The notes: generated by a model from the letters alone, not told the origin. A stretch of 43,638 nt of DNA from Flavobacteriales bacterium (GCA_027031025.1 JALVEJ010000033.1:1-43638); one strand, 5' to 3'. Counted from the stretch's first letter, positions 31,840 to 41,245 are shown. Made by a program: numbers and translations.

Positions 31840-34575
31840 TTACAATTTTCTTTTAACTTCGTAACTTTGATAGGCTTCAACGACATCTCCAACCTCAATA
31901 TTATTGTAATTTTTAATCATCAACCCGCATTCATAGCCTTTGGATACTTCTTTAACATCATCTTTAAAGCGTTTTAATGAAGCCAATTCGCCATCATAAA
32001 TGACGATACCTTCACGGATTAGTCTAACTTTAGAATGGTTATAAATTTTACCTGATGTTACCATACAACCGGCAACCGTTCCGATCTTGGAAATTTTGAA
32101 AGTTTCACGGACTTCTGCCGTTCCGGTAACTTCTTCTTTGATTTCCGGCGACAACATACCTTCCATTGCTTCTTTAACATCGTTAATCACATCGTAAATA
32201 ATGGAATAGGTTTTGATTTGAACTTGTTCTTGTTCTGCCAACCGGCGGGCTGAGGCAGAAGGTCGCACATTAAATCCGATAATAATGGCATCGGATGCAG
32301 ACGCTAAATTGACATCGGTATCGGAAATTTGTCCAACTGCTTTATGAATAATATTAACATTGACATTTTCGGTGGATAATTTTTGTAAAGAATCTGACAA
32401 GGCTTCAACAGAACCATCCACATCTCCTTTGATTATCAAGTTGAGTTCTTTAAAATCGCCTAAGGCAATCCGACGCCCAATTTCATCCAAAGTAATGTGT
32501 TTTTGGGCGCGCAATTGTTGTTCTCTGATAATTTGGTCGCGTTTTTGGGCAATTCGTTTGGCTTCTCTTTCATCTTGATAAACTTTGAATCGGTCGCCGG
32601 CTGTCGGTGCGCCGTCTAAACCGAGCACTCGCACCGGTGTAGAAGGTTCGGCTGCTTTGACACGATTGTCGCGCTCGTCATACATAGCTTTAACCTTGCC
32701 GTGGTATTTTCCGGCTAAAACATAATCACCGACTTTAAGTGTGCCGTTTTGCACTAACATATCGGCTACATAGCCACGTCCTTTGTCGAGCGCAGCTTCT
32801 AAAACCGTACCGACAGCCGGTCTGTTAGGATTGGCTTTCAGGTCGAGCATTTCGGCTTCTAAGACTATTTTTTCTAACAATTCATCAACCCCTTGACCGG
32901 TTTTGGCCGAAATTTCTTGAGATTGATATTTTCCGCCCCAATCTTCGACCAATAGGTTCATATTTGCCAATTGTTGTTTGATATTGTCGGGGTTGGCAGC
33001 CGGACGGTCAATTTTATTAATGGCAAAAATCATAGGGACACCGGCAGCTTGAGCATGACTGATGGCCTCTTTTGTTTGAGGCATTATATTGTCGTCAGCA
33101 GCTATCACAATAACCGCCACATCGGTTACTTTGGTTCCGCGTGCCCGCATAGCGGTAAAGGCCTCGTGTCCGGGTGTATCAATAAAGGTGAGTTTTTCGC
33201 CGTTATCCAATTCAACTTTGTAGGCACCAATATGTTGGGTAATACCGCCTGATTCTCCGGCAACCACATTGGATTTTCTGATATAATCCAATAACGAGGT
33301 TTTTCCGTGATCGACGTGTCCCATGATGGTTACAATAGGTGGTCGTTTAACCAAATCTTCTTCGGCGTCTTCTTGTTCAGTATCTTCCAGCTCTTCTTCG
33401 GCATCGATAAATTTGACGTCATAATTGAATTCATCGGCAACCAAACTCAATGTTTCTGCATCGAGGCGTTGGTTCATGGTAACCATGAGTCCTAAATTAA
33501 AGCAAGCCGTAATGACATCGGTTACCGGGACGTCCATCATATTTGCCAATTCGGATACCGTGATAAACTCGGTTACTTTGAGTATTCTGCTTTCTTCATC
33601 TTGTTTGAGCTGATCGGCAAGGGCTTGTTCTTTGCGTTTTTGACGAACTTCACGTTTGATTTTAGAGCGTTTACTTTTGCCGCGCCCTTGCAATCGTTCA
33701 AGGGTTTCTTTTATTTGTTTTTGGATTTCTTCTTCGGTTATTTCTTTTTTCTCAGCCGGTTTTTTATAACCGCCTTTTTTTGATTTCTGGTCTTTTTGGA
33801 AACCTTGATTTTTAGCAGATGCCGAAATACGTTTACGTTTACGCTTGCGTTTTTTCTTTTCTTCGGTCGCACCGGTTTCTTTTTTCTTAGGTTTTTTTTC
33901 AAACTGACTAAGGTCAATTTTCTCACCGGTAGTTTTAATGCCTTGCAGTTTTTGATATTTGGTTGTTATTTCTTCCGGTTCTTTATTTTCTTTATCAATA
34001 GCCTCAGCCTGTTTTTCTTGAACTTGTTCCGGTTCTTTCGTTTGGGTTGTGGCTTTGGGAATCTTTTTGGTTTCCGGTTTTTTAGGCGTTTTTTCCGCAG
34101 CTTTTTTCTGTAGACTTGTGTCTTGATTTTTTTCTTCTTTTTCGGGATGTGCCGGTTCAACTGCTTCTTTGTTTTCCGGTTGTGCAAGTGGTTGTTCTGT
34201 TTCTACGGATTTAGTTGTTGAAGTGGATTTTTTATCACTCAATGCTTCGACTTTTCCGACAATTTTAGGGCCGGTTAACTTGACCCTTCCGGTAATAACT
34301 TCTTCTTTTTGTTGCGTTACCGTTTCTTCCTTCTCTTTCTCTTTGCGCAATTCGGCTTTGGCTTCTTCTTGTTCTTTTTTGATAGATGCCGATTGATCTT
34401 TGACATTTTTGTCAGACTGAAATTCTTGTTGTAATAAATTGTAAGCTTCTTCTGAAATTTTGGCACGTGGACTCGGCCGTTTTATCTCGATTTCTTTTTT
34501 TTGTAAAAAATCGATAACGGTTTGGAGTCCAACATTAAACTCAAGCATTACCTCTCTTATGGTTTTATTTGCCAT
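31840..34575 (-). CDS. infB: Translation initiation factor IF-2
   Basis: The protein has 911 residues. This GTPase brings initiator tRNA to the 30S subunit. The N-terminal IF2N domain (NKTIREVMLEFNVGLQTVID) is followed by a long, Lys/Glu-rich, low-complexity linker (about 55-330). The G domain starts near residue 417 with GHVDHGKTS, then DTPGHEAFTAMRARG and NKIDRP, and domains II-IV follow (GTVLEAALDKGRGYVADMLV, GFNVRPSASARRLAE). It is last in the rimP-nusA-infB operon, 51 bases after nusA. Confidence 0.96.
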   Translation of the reverse strand: MANKTIREVMLEFNVGLQTVIDFLQKKEIEIKRPSPRAKISEEAYNLLQQEFQSDKNVKDQSASIKKEQEEAKAELRKEKEKEETVTQQKEEVITGRVKLTGPKIVGKVEALSDKKSTSTTKSVETEQPLAQPENKEAVEPAHPEKEEKNQDTSLQKKAAEKTPKKPETKKIPKATTQTKEPEQVQEKQAEAIDKENKEPEEITTKYQKLQGIKTTGEKIDLSQFEKKPKKKETGATEEKKKRKRKRKRISASAKNQGFQKDQKSKKGGYKKPAEKKEITEEEIQKQIKETLERLQGRGKSKRSKIKREVRQKRKEQALADQLKQDEESRILKVTEFITVSELANMMDVPVTDVITACFNLGLMVTMNQRLDAETLSLVADEFNYDVKFIDAEEELEDTEQEDAEEDLVKRPPIVTIMGHVDHGKTSLLDYIRKSNVVAGESGGITQHIGAYKVELDNGEKLTFIDTPGHEAFTAMRARGTKVTDVAVIVIAADDNIMPQTKEAISHAQAAGVPMIFAINKIDRPAANPDNIKQQLANMNLLVEDWGGKYQSQEISAKTGQGVDELLEKIVLEAEMLDLKANPNRPAVGTVLEAALDKGRGYVADMLVQNGTLKVGDYVLAGKYHGKVKAMYDERDNRVKAAEPSTPVRVLGLDGAPTAGDRFKVYQDEREAKRIAQKRDQIIREQQLRAQKHITLDEIGRRIALGDFKELNLIIKGDVDGSVEALSDSLQKLSTENVNVNIIHKAVGQISDTDVNLASASDAIIIGFNVRPSASARRLAEQEQVQIKTYSIIYDVINDVKEAMEGMLSPEIKEEVTGTAEVRETFKISKIGTVAGCMVTSGKIYNHSKVRLIREGIVIYDGELASLKRFKDDVKEVSKGYECGLMIKNYNNIEVGDVVEAYQSYEVKRKL

Positions 34576-34626
34576 ATATTCTTTTATTAGTTTTTATATC
34601 TGTTTTTTTGAAAAAGAAAAAGCCAT

Positions 34627-35904
34627 TTATTTTTTAAACTCTTCTTTTAAAATTCTAAATACTTCATAAATGGTTTCTTCTTCCAAATCGGTGCGTCTTA
34701 CCAAATCATCGACATCATTGGCTAAAATGCTTTTGGCAGAATCCAGACCGATTTTTTTAAATTCTTGGATTACCCAATCATCAATTTCATCGGCAAATTC
34801 GTCTAAATCAACATCTTCTTCGTCTTGTTCTCGTTGTATTTCTATTTCGTATCCGGTGATATCGCTTGCCAAACGGATATTCTGTCCGCGTTTGCCGATG
34901 GCTTTTGATATTTCATCGGGTTTCATATAAACATAAGCGGTTTTTTGTCCTTTGGCATTTTCACCCAGTTCCAAACGTTGTATTTGCACCGGTCCTAAGG
35001 CACGTTGGATAAACAATTTATCGTTATCGGTATAATTGATTACATCGATATTTTCATTGCCCAATTCGCGCACAATACCATGAATTCGGGAGCCTCTAAC
35101 GCCCACGCAAGCGCCTACGGGATCAATGCGGTCGTCATAAGTATCGACGGCGACTTTGGCTTTTTCGCCGGGGATACGTGCAATGCGTTTGACCGTAATC
35201 AAGCCGTCGAATACTTCCGGTATTTCTTGTTCAAACAATTTTTCTAAGAATCGGTTATCGGTTCTAGACATAATAACAACCGGCTTGTTGCCTTTCATCT
35301 CGACCTTTTCTATAATACCTTTGACATTATCGCCTTTACGAAAACGGTCGGAAGGAATTTGCCGGTCACGCGGCAATATCAATTCGTTGCCTTCGTCGTC
35401 AATCAAATATACGGCATTGGGGCGCACATGATGCACTTCGGCGGTATAAAGTTCGCCTTCTCTGTCTTTAAAAAATTTATGTAAATTGATAAAATCATAC
35501 TCGGTTAAACGATTTTCAAGATTTTGTTTTAAGGCAATAATGGCGCGCCTTCCGAGATTGACTAATTGGAAAGGTTCGTCCAGTTCATCACCGACTTCAA
35601 CATCGGGGTCAATTTTTTTGGCATCGGACAAATGAATTTCTTGGTATTCATTAATCGGATATTTGTCATCCGGCACGACGGTTCGGTATATCCAAATATC
35701 CAAATCGCCCCGGTCGGGGTTGATGATGATATCAAAATTATCTTCATCGGGCTCACTACCGTCACGTTTCTTTTTAATAATACCGTTTCTTTTACGCAAA
35801 GCATGTGCAATGACATCTTTTAGAATAGCCAATATAGTGGCTTTATCGATATTTTTTTCGTCTTTAAATTCCAGAAAGGCTTCAACCAATTCTTTGTTAT
35901 TCAT
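34627..35904 (-). CDS. nusA: Transcription termination/antitermination factor NusA
   Basis: The protein has 425 residues. It binds RNA polymerase and nascent RNA, modulating pausing and termination. The N-terminal domain begins MNNKELVEAFLEFKDEKNID. The S1 domain is near residues 145-210 (GELYTAEVHHVRPNAVYLID), and two KH domains follow, marked by DPVGACVGVRGSRIHGIVRE and AIGKRGQNIRLASDITGYEI. The C-terminal part is short and acidic, without the two extra repeats of E. coli NusA, as usual outside Proteobacteria. It lies 17 bases after rimP. Confidence 0.95.
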   Translation of the reverse strand: MNNKELVEAFLEFKDEKNIDKATILAILKDVIAHALRKRNGIIKKKRDGSEPDEDNFDIIINPDRGDLDIWIYRTVVPDDKYPINEYQEIHLSDAKKIDPDVEVGDELDEPFQLVNLGRRAIIALKQNLENRLTEYDFINLHKFFKDREGELYTAEVHHVRPNAVYLIDDEGNELILPRDRQIPSDRFRKGDNVKGIIEKVEMKGNKPVVIMSRTDNRFLEKLFEQEIPEVFDGLITVKRIARIPGEKAKVAVDTYDDRIDPVGACVGVRGSRIHGIVRELGNENIDVINYTDNDKLFIQRALGPVQIQRLELGENAKGQKTAYVYMKPDEISKAIGKRGQNIRLASDITGYEIEIQREQDEEDVDLDEFADEIDDWVIQEFKKIGLDSAKSILANDVDDLVRRTDLEEETIYEVFRILKEEFKK

Positions 35905-35921
35905 AACTCCTTATTATTTTT

Positions 35922-36386
35922 TTAAAATTTTAAGACCACTTTTGCTTCTTTTATGTCGTCAAAAGGGATAGTATTTTGTTTGACCACCGTTACTTTTCCT
36001 TTTCCTATTTTTTTAGGTTCTCTTACTTTGTTTTCCAACACAATTTGATTGTCATCTACATGAACCAAAACCCCTTCCACTTCTCCTGTTGTGGTTTTAA
36101 CTTTAACCGGGCGGCTTATGTTTTTTTGAAATTGCCGTTTCAGATGAAATGGTTTGGTAATATCAACAGATGACACAGTCAATGCAAAGTCTTCGGCTTC
36201 ACGATCCAAATTGTGTTCAATATGACGACTCAAATGGACGATATCGTCAATTGTTACGCCTTGGTCTCCGTCGATAATTACGTTTATGTTATTGTTTTCC
36301 GAGACTTTTACATCCAATAGAAACAAATCCGGACGTTCTTGTAATCCTGATTTTAATAATTTTTTAACTTTTTCTATCAAGCTCAT
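35922..36386 (-). CDS. rimP: Ribosome maturation factor RimP
   Basis: The protein has 154 residues. It assists 30S subunit assembly. The N-terminal domain has VSENNNINVIIDGDQGVTID and DIVHLSRHIEHNLD, and the SH3-like C-terminal domain starts near VKVKTTTGEVEGVLVHVDDN. It is first gene of the operon, with a TAnnTTTG promoter at 36453-36460. Its short product and position before nusA are diagnostic. Confidence 0.93.
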   Translation of the reverse strand: MSLIEKVKKLLKSGLQERPDLFLLDVKVSENNNINVIIDGDQGVTIDDIVHLSRHIEHNLDREAEDFALTVSSVDITKPFHLKRQFQKNISRPVKVKTTTGEVEGVLVHVDDNQIVLENKVREPKKIGKGKVTVVKQNTIPFDDIKEAKVVLKF

Positions 36387-36452
36387 GTTGATTTTTTGTA
36401 TAAAAATAGGGGACTACAAGTCCCCATACCACTCTTCTCCATAAATTCGTTG

Positions 36453-36460
36453 CAAAGATA
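36453..36460 (-). promoter_or_regulatory. Probable -7 promoter element of rimP-nusA-infB
   Basis: On the minus strand this reads TATCTTTG, 66 bases before the rimP ATG. A GGGGACT...AGTCCCC hairpin in the leader (36410-36425) lies between promoter and gene. Confidence 0.6.
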
Positions 36461-36535
36461 CAATTTTTTTTTAAACTCATATCATTTCGTATATTAAAAA
36501 AATTTTGTATTTTTAGAACATAAAAAATAAATGTT

Positions 36536-37375
36536 ATGAAAAAAATACTCGTTCCGGTCGATTTTTCTCAAAAATCAGAAGAAGCTCTTAAAGTTGCTGC
36601 CAAAATAGCCCGAAAAATAGATGGTGAAATATATGTTTTACACCTCTTGGATATCCCTTCGGGTGAAGTGGATATGATTGACGGACACCAAGTTCCCAAA
36701 GGTCCTATGGCTATGATGTTGTTTGAAACTACCCATGAAAAGTTTGATGAGTTTCTAGATAAAGATTACTTGGATGACATTCCGGTTTATGAAAAAGTAA
36801 TGACCGATGCCCCGGTTGAAGGGATTTCTGAATTTGCACAAAAAAACGATATTGATTTTATAGTAATGGGCTCACACGGCACCAGTGGATTGGAAGAATT
36901 TTTTGTCGGTTCCAATACCGAAAAAGTGGTCAGAACGTCTAAAATTCCGGTTTTGGTCATCAAAAAACCTGCTGAAGAATTCAAAGTAGACAAAGTGGTC
37001 ATAGCCGGTAAGTTTTTGGGTAAAAATATGAAGGAGTTTAGAAAAATTATGGAATTTTTTAAAATTTTCAACCCCGAAATTTATTTGCTTAGAGTCAATA
37101 CTATTTCCAACTTCAAATCTACCAAAGAGCTGGAAGAAGTCTTTGATAATTTTTTAAAGAAAGTTCCTGAGTATACTGATTTAAAGCCGGTTATTTATGA
37201 TGACTACACGGTTCAAGAAGGTATTTTTAATTTTGCCGAGAAAATTAATGCCGATATTATTGCTTTGGCAACTCGCGGCAGACAAGGTATTATGCATTTT
37301 TTAACGGATAGTATTGCCGAAAATGTGGTAAACGCTGCTAAACGGAATATTTTGACTATCAAGGTTGAGAAATAG
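36536..37375 (+). CDS. Universal stress protein with two UspA domains
   Basis: The protein has 279 residues. The first Usp domain (1-145) begins KKILVPVDFSQKSEEALKVA and ends with the ATP-binding motif GSHGTSGLEEFFVGSNTEKV. The second (150-279) is diverged; its motif reads TRGRQGIMHFLTDSIAENVV, lacking the GSN. So one nucleotide site is likely intact. It is a cytoplasmic stress-survival protein. It is divergent from rimP and followed by an array of 89-bp repeats. Confidence 0.92.
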   Translation: MKKILVPVDFSQKSEEALKVAAKIARKIDGEIYVLHLLDIPSGEVDMIDGHQVPKGPMAMMLFETTHEKFDEFLDKDYLDDIPVYEKVMTDAPVEGISEFAQKNDIDFIVMGSHGTSGLEEFFVGSNTEKVVRTSKIPVLVIKKPAEEFKVDKVVIAGKFLGKNMKEFRKIMEFFKIFNPEIYLLRVNTISNFKSTKELEEVFDNFLKKVPEYTDLKPVIYDDYTVQEGIFNFAEKINADIIALATRGRQGIMHFLTDSIAENVVNAAKRNILTIKVEK

Positions 37376-37383
37376 ATTGTTTT

Positions 37384-37701
37384 TTTGAGGAATTGAGGAT
37401 TTTCCCTGCTTCATAGTTTATTTGTCACTTTTGATGATTGCTTATAGCTTCATACTATATTACTGCTTCTAATTTGAGGAAGTGAGGATTTTTTCGCTGC
37501 TTCATAGAAGGCTTTGCGCTTTGATGATTGCTTGTTGCTTCAAACAATGTTTCTGCTTACGATTTGAGGAATTGATGAAATGATGAAATGATGAGTTGAG
37601 GAAATGAGGATTATAACTGCTTCATAAATTGTTATGGTCTTTGATATTTTTTCACTACTTCTGATGTTACTTCTGCTTACAATTTGAGGAAGTGAGGAAT
37701 T
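37384..37701 (+). repeat. 89-bp-period dispersed repeat, locus D (longest)
   Basis: Cores TTTGAGGAAnTGAGGATTT start at 37384, 37473, 37563 (degenerate, followed by the short tandem GATGAAATGATGAAAT and a further core at 37594), and 37683. Spacers repeat CTGCTTCATAg, TTTGATGATTGCTT, GCTTCAtAC and TTnCTGCTTnnAA. No open frame covers it. With the hairpin at 37710 it fills the 576-base gap before the rhs region. Confidence 0.8.
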
Positions 37702-37709
37702 GAAAAGTA

Positions 37710-37763
37710 GGTCGCTGAGTGTTCCGTCACGACAAAAGACGTAACGGAATGTGCCGAAGCGCC
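37710..37763 (+). repeat. Bulged two-stem hairpin repeat
   Basis: Outer arms GGTCGCT/AGCGCC are imperfect. GAGTG and TGTGCCGA form the bulges. Inner arms TTCCGT/ACGGAA enclose a loop with GACAAAAGACG. It directly follows the last 89-bp core, the same adjacency as at 3835-3862 and 15636-15641. Confidence 0.7.
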
Positions 37764-37920
37764 GGTTTTCAATTGCAAATTTTATTAAAAACAACTTTTT
37801 ACTCTCCATTACTTCTAAAATCGGCGTTCGTCACTTCGACAGGCTCAACACAAGTGTTCTATATTCGTCATTCAAGTTTTCAATATTTTGTTGTGTTTTT
37901 TAGTATAAAGCAGCCGGTTA

Positions 37921-37956
37921 TTTTTAGCTTTTACCACACGAAAGAATTTGTGTGGT
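37921..37956 (+). repeat. Left 21-bp inverted repeat and hairpin at the rhs boundary
   Basis: 37921-37941 is the exact reverse complement of 43428-43448 (TTTTTAGCTTTTACCACACG and one more base). Its ACCACAC also pairs locally with GTGTGGT (37950-37956), forming a hairpin whose right arm contains the first possible start codon of the rhs frame. Confidence 0.75.
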
Positions 37957-40543
37957 AGCGGGCGAACGCCTGCATACCGATAAAGACATGGGACACGACG
38001 GCTATAATGGTGACCGTGTAGCCGGTGATGCTTTCGGATTTTCTTTATCCTATTTTTCAAATACTACAGGACAACCCTACGACGACTATAAAGCCCGTAA
38101 AGCCGATGAAAGTATTAATTTAGGACTAACTCATAATAGTACTATTTACAATTACAACAGAAACCTGTTTAACGGCAATATTAAGACTATGGTAACCGCT
38201 TTGCGCGATACTAAAAGTAAGCCTATTGATATTGCGCTTAACAACTATACTTACGACCAGCTTAACCGTATTCGAAATATGGAGTCGCATATATTAGAAC
38301 CATCTACTTTGGCTCCGCAATACAATGACTTGATACAAACCTCGTACAATTATGACCGTAATGGAAACTTAAAAAAGTTAAATCGTAATGCCATTATTGG
38401 TGGTACTGTGCAACATATGGACGCACTGACTTATCATTATAATATGACAGGCTCCCCTTCAAGGTTAGAAAACAACCAATTGCTATGGGTTGATGATGCT
38501 GTACCTGCCACCGTAACCAATGTAGATGTTGATGATCAAGATAAAGGCAACTATACTTACGATGCCATAGGACAACTTACCAAAGACGAAGCCGAAGGAC
38601 TAAAAAGCATAGAATGGACGGTTACCGGCAAAGTCAAGAAAATAATTAAAGTAAAAAATGAGGTTACAGAAGAAATCAGCTTTACCTATGATCCTTTAGG
38701 CAATAGGTTAAGCAAGAGCGTTAAAAATAAAAAAGGAACGACTACGACTTACTATATCCGTGATGCGCAAGGCAATCCGTTAGCGGTCTATCAATGCACA
38801 AAAGAAAACAATGAAATAGCCTCATTCTATCTGCAAGAAAATGATATATACGGCAGCAAACGACTGGGTATCCATCATTATGATTCTAAAACCGGCAATA
38901 TGCTGGTCTCTCGTCCTGCTACTGATGTATATGCCAACACCATAGGCGACAAGCAATACGAACTGAGTAACCATTTGGGCAATGTGCTCAGTGTGATTAC
39001 CGACCAAAAATTACTTAACATCCAACGCGGCACACCGGTATTTGAAGCCCGTTTTGATGAGGATGATGAGATAATGCCGTTTAGCCCAACTCCGGACATA
39101 ACCAAAGTAGCCAACACCGGACATGTTTTATTAGTAGAAAACACACCGGGCATACCGGAACAAGGCGCTTATACAACCATAAGTTTACAATCCGGCAAAA
39201 AATATTTGTTAAACTTTGACATGCCGCTTAACGAACTCGAAGGCACGTTTGAAGTAATCATTTTGGATAATACTTCGAATGATGCAGTTATAAAAGAGCT
39301 TATAGAACAAAAACAAACCGGACACCTAAGTTACACGTTTACAGCCCCAACCACCGGTGGTTACACCCTATCATTCTTAACCTACGAAAAAGCCCAAGGC
39401 ACATTTAGCCTCGACAACATAGAAATTTTAGACATAACCGGATTAAACCCCGCCGAAGTAGCCGCACATTCGCAAGAAATGCCTATCTTTGTACCAAGCG
39501 TTCTTTCATTTAGTGATTATTATCCTTTTGGTATGTTGATGCCGGGTAGGCATGCAAGTAGTAGTTTTTATAGGTATGGATTTGGTGGGCAAGAGAAAGA
39601 TGATGAGATTAAGGGAAAAGGTAATCATATTGCATATGCCGAAAGAGGATATGACCCAAGAGTAGCAAGATGGATAAGCGTTGATGTCTATGCACCGGCA
39701 TTAGCCTCATTTTCACCTTATAATTATGCCTTAAATAATCCCATTTGTCTTGTTGATGAAGAAGGAAATTGGCCTAAACCTTCAAGTTTATTGCCGGATG
39801 ACACTTCACCTTTGATAAAAGGCTTGGTTGATGGAGTATGGGAAGGCTTAACAGGTTCAGTAGGATTTGCTTGGGATTATGCAACTGATTCAAAATTCAG
39901 GGAACAAGTAAACGCTTCTTTCAAAGCATTAATAAATGATCCGTTAGGAACACTTCAAGGTATTGTAGATGAATATGCAGATTTAATAAACAGGACTTTA
40001 TCAGGAGATGCTTCTGATGAAGATATTTATAGAATTGGTGAGGAAATAGGTGAAAATGGCATTGGTTTGCTACTTGGTGGTTCAACTTTGGTTGCCAAAG
40101 GTGTCAAAAAATTTAGCAAACTTAAAATTGCGAAAGGTAGGTTTGTTAAAAAAATTATTAAAGAAACAGAAAAAATGCCTGCTTGGGTTAAAGCAGGTAA
40201 AGACTTTGAGATTGATTTAATGAATAAGTTTGTTAATAAGGGTTATAAGGTAGTTACACAAGTCTCATTTGCAGCAATAGATCCAAAAACTGGAAAAAAA
40301 ATTAGAGCAGTTGTTGATGGTATTGTTATAAAAAATGGAAAAATCTTAGGTTTCGTTGAAGCAAAATTAACCAAAGGAAAAACCCAATTAACAAGAAATC
40401 AAAAAATTGTTTATGAAGCTTTAAGGAAAGGAGAAGCGGTAGCAGTTGGCAGTAAAGCAAAAAAAGTAGAAGAAATAACAAAAGGTGCTATTAAAGTTGG
40501 AGAAAAAGTCAAAGCAAATGTACATATTTTATATAAACAATAA
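37952..40543 (+). CDS. Rhs/YD-repeat toxin, N-terminally truncated, with PD-(D/E)XK-like C-terminal nuclease
   Basis: The frame has 863 residues from a GTG. It starts abruptly inside an Rhs repeat region (AGERLHTDKDMGHDGYNGD), with no signal peptide and no N-terminal shell. Full-length Bacteroidota Rhs proteins are much longer, so the 5' part is probably lost. YD repeats such as YTYDQLNRI, YNYDRNGNLKKL and YTYDAIGQLTKDE lead to the Rhs core end motif YDPRVARWISVDVYAPALAS (about 568-587) and NPICLVDEEGNWP. The variable C-terminus (about 608-863) ends in a domain with VVDG (D789) and VEAK (E803, K805), the PD-(D/E)XK nuclease pattern. A putative immunity gene follows 5 bases later. It may be a silent module or be expressed after recombination. 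Confidence 0.82.
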   Translation: MVAGERLHTDKDMGHDGYNGDRVAGDAFGFSLSYFSNTTGQPYDDYKARKADESINLGLTHNSTIYNYNRNLFNGNIKTMVTALRDTKSKPIDIALNNYTYDQLNRIRNMESHILEPSTLAPQYNDLIQTSYNYDRNGNLKKLNRNAIIGGTVQHMDALTYHYNMTGSPSRLENNQLLWVDDAVPATVTNVDVDDQDKGNYTYDAIGQLTKDEAEGLKSIEWTVTGKVKKIIKVKNEVTEEISFTYDPLGNRLSKSVKNKKGTTTTYYIRDAQGNPLAVYQCTKENNEIASFYLQENDIYGSKRLGIHHYDSKTGNMLVSRPATDVYANTIGDKQYELSNHLGNVLSVITDQKLLNIQRGTPVFEARFDEDDEIMPFSPTPDITKVANTGHVLLVENTPGIPEQGAYTTISLQSGKKYLLNFDMPLNELEGTFEVIILDNTSNDAVIKELIEQKQTGHLSYTFTAPTTGGYTLSFLTYEKAQGTFSLDNIEILDITGLNPAEVAAHSQEMPIFVPSVLSFSDYYPFGMLMPGRHASSSFYRYGFGGQEKDDEIKGKGNHIAYAERGYDPRVARWISVDVYAPALASFSPYNYALNNPICLVDEEGNWPKPSSLLPDDTSPLIKGLVDGVWEGLTGSVGFAWDYATDSKFREQVNASFKALINDPLGTLQGIVDEYADLINRTLSGDASDEDIYRIGEEIGENGIGLLLGGSTLVAKGVKKFSKLKIAKGRFVKKIIKETEKMPAWVKAGKDFEIDLMNKFVNKGYKVVTQVSFAAIDPKTGKKIRAVVDGIVIKNGKILGFVEAKLTKGKTQLTRNQKIVYEALRKGEAVAVGSKAKKVEEITKGAIKVGEKVKANVHILYKQ

Positions 40544-40548
40544 TAATT

Positions 40549-41175
40549 ATGGAAAGAAAAGAATTGTTTTTCAGTTTGCTAAACAAGGAGTTGTCAAAGG
40601 ATGGATTTAAATTTGTTAAAAGTAAAAAAATATTTAGGAAGAAAGAAAATGGCAATGATTTTTTTATTGAATATGAAACTTGGCCATATTTTTTTGCAAT
40701 CAAAACCCATTATTATATTTTTTTAAAAGAAGTAGAAAAAATAAAAAAAAAGGCATGGGGCGAGATATATCAAAGATATTATACATTAGGAGACACTAAA
40801 CAAGATATAGAAAAAACAGACACCGAAAAAAAGGTAATCGAAGTTGCTAAAAAAGAGATAAAATTTTATCATTCTTTTTTAAAAGATTATTTCAAAAAAA
40901 ACTCTAACTATGAGCATATAGATAAAACTCTTAACGAAATTCCCGGAAAGAATTTACACTTGAGTTTTAATGAAATTTTAACTAGCTATTTAGCTATTAT
41001 TGTTGCAAAACTTACAAATAATCCAAAAATTGAAGAATTATTTGTTTTTTATAGAAATGTAATAATAAGTTTAAAAAATGAAAAACTTTTTTCAAAAACA
41101 CAGGAAGAATATATAGATGAAAGTATTGTTAAGTATGATTTATTAGTTGATTATTTAAGAAAAATGAAAAAATGA
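40549..41175 (+). CDS. Putative immunity protein for the Rhs nuclease
   Basis: The protein has 208 residues, Lys-rich and of very low GC, unlike the rhs core. No signal peptide and no known family is recognised. It has SLLNKELSKDGFKFVKSKKI at the N-terminus, aromatic strands (FFIEYETWPYFFAIKTHYYI) and helical charged segments. The start is 5 bases after the rhs stop, the usual place of a cognate immunity gene, which is the only basis for the call. It would bind and block the nuclease domain in the cytoplasm. Confidence 0.6.
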   Translation: MERKELFFSLLNKELSKDGFKFVKSKKIFRKKENGNDFFIEYETWPYFFAIKTHYYIFLKEVEKIKKKAWGEIYQRYYTLGDTKQDIEKTDTEKKVIEVAKKEIKFYHSFLKDYFKKNSNYEHIDKTLNEIPGKNLHLSFNEILTSYLAIIVAKLTNNPKIEELFVFYRNVIISLKNEKLFSKTQEEYIDESIVKYDLLVDYLRKMKK

Positions 41176-41234
41176 AAAAAGTAAGAGAAAATTTTATTAT
41201 TATTAAAGATCCAAGTATTAGTCCTCAAAAATAA
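41172..41234 (+). CDS. 20-residue frame, possible toxin-tail remnant
   Basis: ATG overlaps the stop of the preceding gene (ATGA) and encodes MKKVRENFIIIKDPSISPQK. It may be the end of a lost module or a chance frame. Support is weak. Confidence 0.2.
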   Translation: MKKVRENFIIIKDPSISPQK

Positions 41235-41245
41235 TATGACTAACT

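Noticed and set aside
33738..34187. Long basic frames inside the infB linker region
   Set aside because: They are other-frame readings of the low-complexity Lys/Glu-rich IF-2 linker, with no start context or family match.
37384..37701. Regularly spaced repeats as a CRISPR array
   Set aside because: The ~70-bp spacers are themselves conserved between units and loci, the cores are degenerate, and there are no cas genes in the window.
37952..37954. GTG as a genuine evolved start codon of the rhs gene
   Set aside because: It sits in a hairpin arm, with no signal peptide after it, and falls in the middle of the Rhs repeat region, so it is only the first possible codon after a truncation.
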